DNA of 5,883 nt from Acidobacteriota bacterium (lineage in GTDB: Bacteria > Acidobacteriota > Terriglobia > Terriglobales > Acidobacteriaceae), in assembly GCA_019510535.1 (NCBI GenBank), contig JAEKKE010000296.1, forward strand, positions 1-5,883, in the 5' to 3' direction. The position numbers and the translations under genes were made by a program. The notes beneath the pieces are model-generated. The model made no database searches. It had not been told where the DNA came from and saw only the letters and a list, made by a program, of their open reading frames with translations. Numbering within the stretch: the stretch's first letter is position 1; every line of letters starts with the position of its first letter. Shown here one piece after another: positions 4,977-5,883 of this stretch.

Positions 4977-5883
4977 TCAACCTATCTGTAGATTTTGATT
5001 TCCATCCAGCGCGGCGAACTCCTTCTCCGCTGCGCGATACTTCTCTTCTACCTGTCTGGACAGGCCGGCGAATCCTGAAGTTGTTCGTAGCTGTTCCAGC
5101 CATGGGTCGCTCATCATCGCTGGATAGCAGAAGAAGCCTCCGGTGATGACACGCTCCAGCAACTGCAGTGCTGCATCGACCCGGTCCAGGTGAGAGAGAT
5201 GCCGAGCCAGGTAGTAAAGGCCTTCCGGGTCGCCGAAGCCGGAGGAGACGATGCGCTCCACCGCCGCTGCGCTTGTGTCCGCATCTCCCTCGATCAGCGT
5301 GCGGGCGGCGCAGGCGAAGTCGCCCATCCTGGTTTTAACCCTCTCTTCGATTGTCTTGAGGGCTGCGATGGCGTCGGTCCTGCGTCCCTCCTCTGCCAGC
5401 GAGAGACCCACGATATAGGGATGATCCTCAACTCTGAGCGCAGCCACGTGAGCGTAGTCCCGTTGTAGAAACCAGGTGTGCTGAACGCTGGTGCGGATCT
5501 TCGGTTCCAGAGCGATGGCGCGCCGATGTGCCGCGACCGAGGCCGCGAGCAGCCCACAGTAACGCAGCGGACTGATCAGGCCGGCAAAGAACTCTGAGTC
5601 GGCTGCTCCACGGGCATGCGGAATGAGGCGGCGAATCGCATCCAGTGCGCGGCCAAGATCGACCTCCAATTGCGCATAGGATTTGTGGGCGAGCGGCAGA
5701 TCCGGGTTAAGGTCAAGAGCCTGTCTGAAGGCCGACTCCGCCTTCTGCAGGCCGTCTTTCGTCCCCGAAGGAAGGTATTTCGCAATGACGTGATAGATGC
5801 GCCCCAGCCGCGCCCACGCAGGAGCGTAACAAGGATCGACATCGACACAGCGGAGATAGAGATCGCGCGCGGCGTCCCACTGC
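4977..5883 (-). CDS. TPR-repeat protein, C-terminal part (start outside window)
   Basis: The reading frame is open from the TGA at 4977-4979 to the right edge, giving 301 residues with no natural start; a TTG at 5667-5669 is internal, since TPR sequence continues upstream of it. Numbering from the edge, residues 1-20 end one TPR helix (RDLYLRCVDVDPCYA). Residues 21-62 form a full unit (PAWARLGRIY ... AESAFRQALDLNPDL), 63-91 the next (PLAHKSYAQLEVDLGRALDA), and GLLAASVAAHRRAIALEP begins another. TPRs bind protein partners. Spacing with 'YCGLL..SVAAHRRA..L.P..RTSV.HT' resembles TPR tails of large acidobacterial proteins, some with an N-terminal kinase or cyclase domain, but that part is not visible. 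The tail is rich in Lys and Glu (RQVEEKYRAAEKEFAAL). It is convergent with the esterase gene. Function is unknown. Confidence 0.85.
   Translation of the reverse strand, partial: QWDAARDLYLRCVDVDPCYAPAWARLGRIYHVIAKYLPSGTKDGLQKAESAFRQALDLNPDLPLAHKSYAQLEVDLGRALDAIRRLIPHARGAADSEFFAGLISPLRYCGLLAASVAAHRRAIALEPKIRTSVQHTWFLQRDYAHVAALRVEDHPYIVGLSLAEEGRRTDAIAALKTIEERVKTRMGDFACAARTLIEGDADTSAAAVERIVSSGFGDPEGLYYLARHLSHLDRVDAALQLLERVITGGFFCYPAMMSDPWLEQLRTTSGFAGLSRQVEEKYRAAEKEFAALDGNQNLQIG

Noticed and set aside
4977..5669. TPR protein as a complete 230-residue gene starting at TTG 5667-5669
   Set aside because: The same frame continues without a stop to the window edge and encodes a typical TPR unit upstream, so the TTG is an internal Leu codon.

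Overview
The window looks like chromosomal DNA of an acidobacterium, most likely Terriglobia/Acidobacteriaceae (Edaphobacter/Granulicella/Terriglobus-like). This is inferred from four things: moderately GC-rich DNA, a MurJ of the 'FAHYFG...NLFGEGVLSASFIPVY' type, the tail of an ADOP-type permease (the duplicated orphan permease family expanded in Acidobacteria), and many palindromic 'GGCTAAAGCC'-type repeats between genes. No species can be named from sequence alone.

Layout, left to right. Positions 1-294 hold no gene. They contain short hairpins bracketed by a 17-bp inverted repeat. A complete GNAT acetyltransferase gene (295-795, minus) follows. A palindromic element (806-917) separates it from murJ (923-2491, minus), the lipid II flippase gene. 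murJ begins at the edge of a composite inverted repeat (2501-2737). Next are two gene remnants facing away from each other: the last ~49 codons of an ADOP permease (2809-2958, minus) and the last ~40 codons of an alpha/beta hydrolase (about 2956-3084, plus). They meet at one point, which is best explained by one deletion across two divergent genes. A complete exported type-B carboxylesterase gene (3178-4737, plus) follows. A gap between convergent genes (4738-4976) carries two repeat elements. The right end is the C-terminal part of a TPR protein (4977 to the edge, minus) whose start lies outside the window.

The intact genes do not form a clear pathway. Cell-wall precursor flipping, acetyl transfer, ester hydrolysis and TPR scaffolding are separate roles. 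murJ and the GNAT gene share a strand and could be co-transcribed, although the 127-bp gap is filled by a palindrome.

The most interesting content is the intergenic DNA. One repeat family is a four-hairpin unit (A-B-C-D). Two copies have identical hairpin spacings (21, 13 and 4 nt), conserved order, and paired (compensated) substitutions in stem B, which suggests that folded structure is maintained. One copy sits in an inverted composite whose outer edge supplies most of the Shine-Dalgarno sequence of murJ, next to an unusual MurJ N-terminus. I found no CRISPR array, rRNA or tRNA gene, complete insertion sequence, or obvious defence or biosynthetic system.
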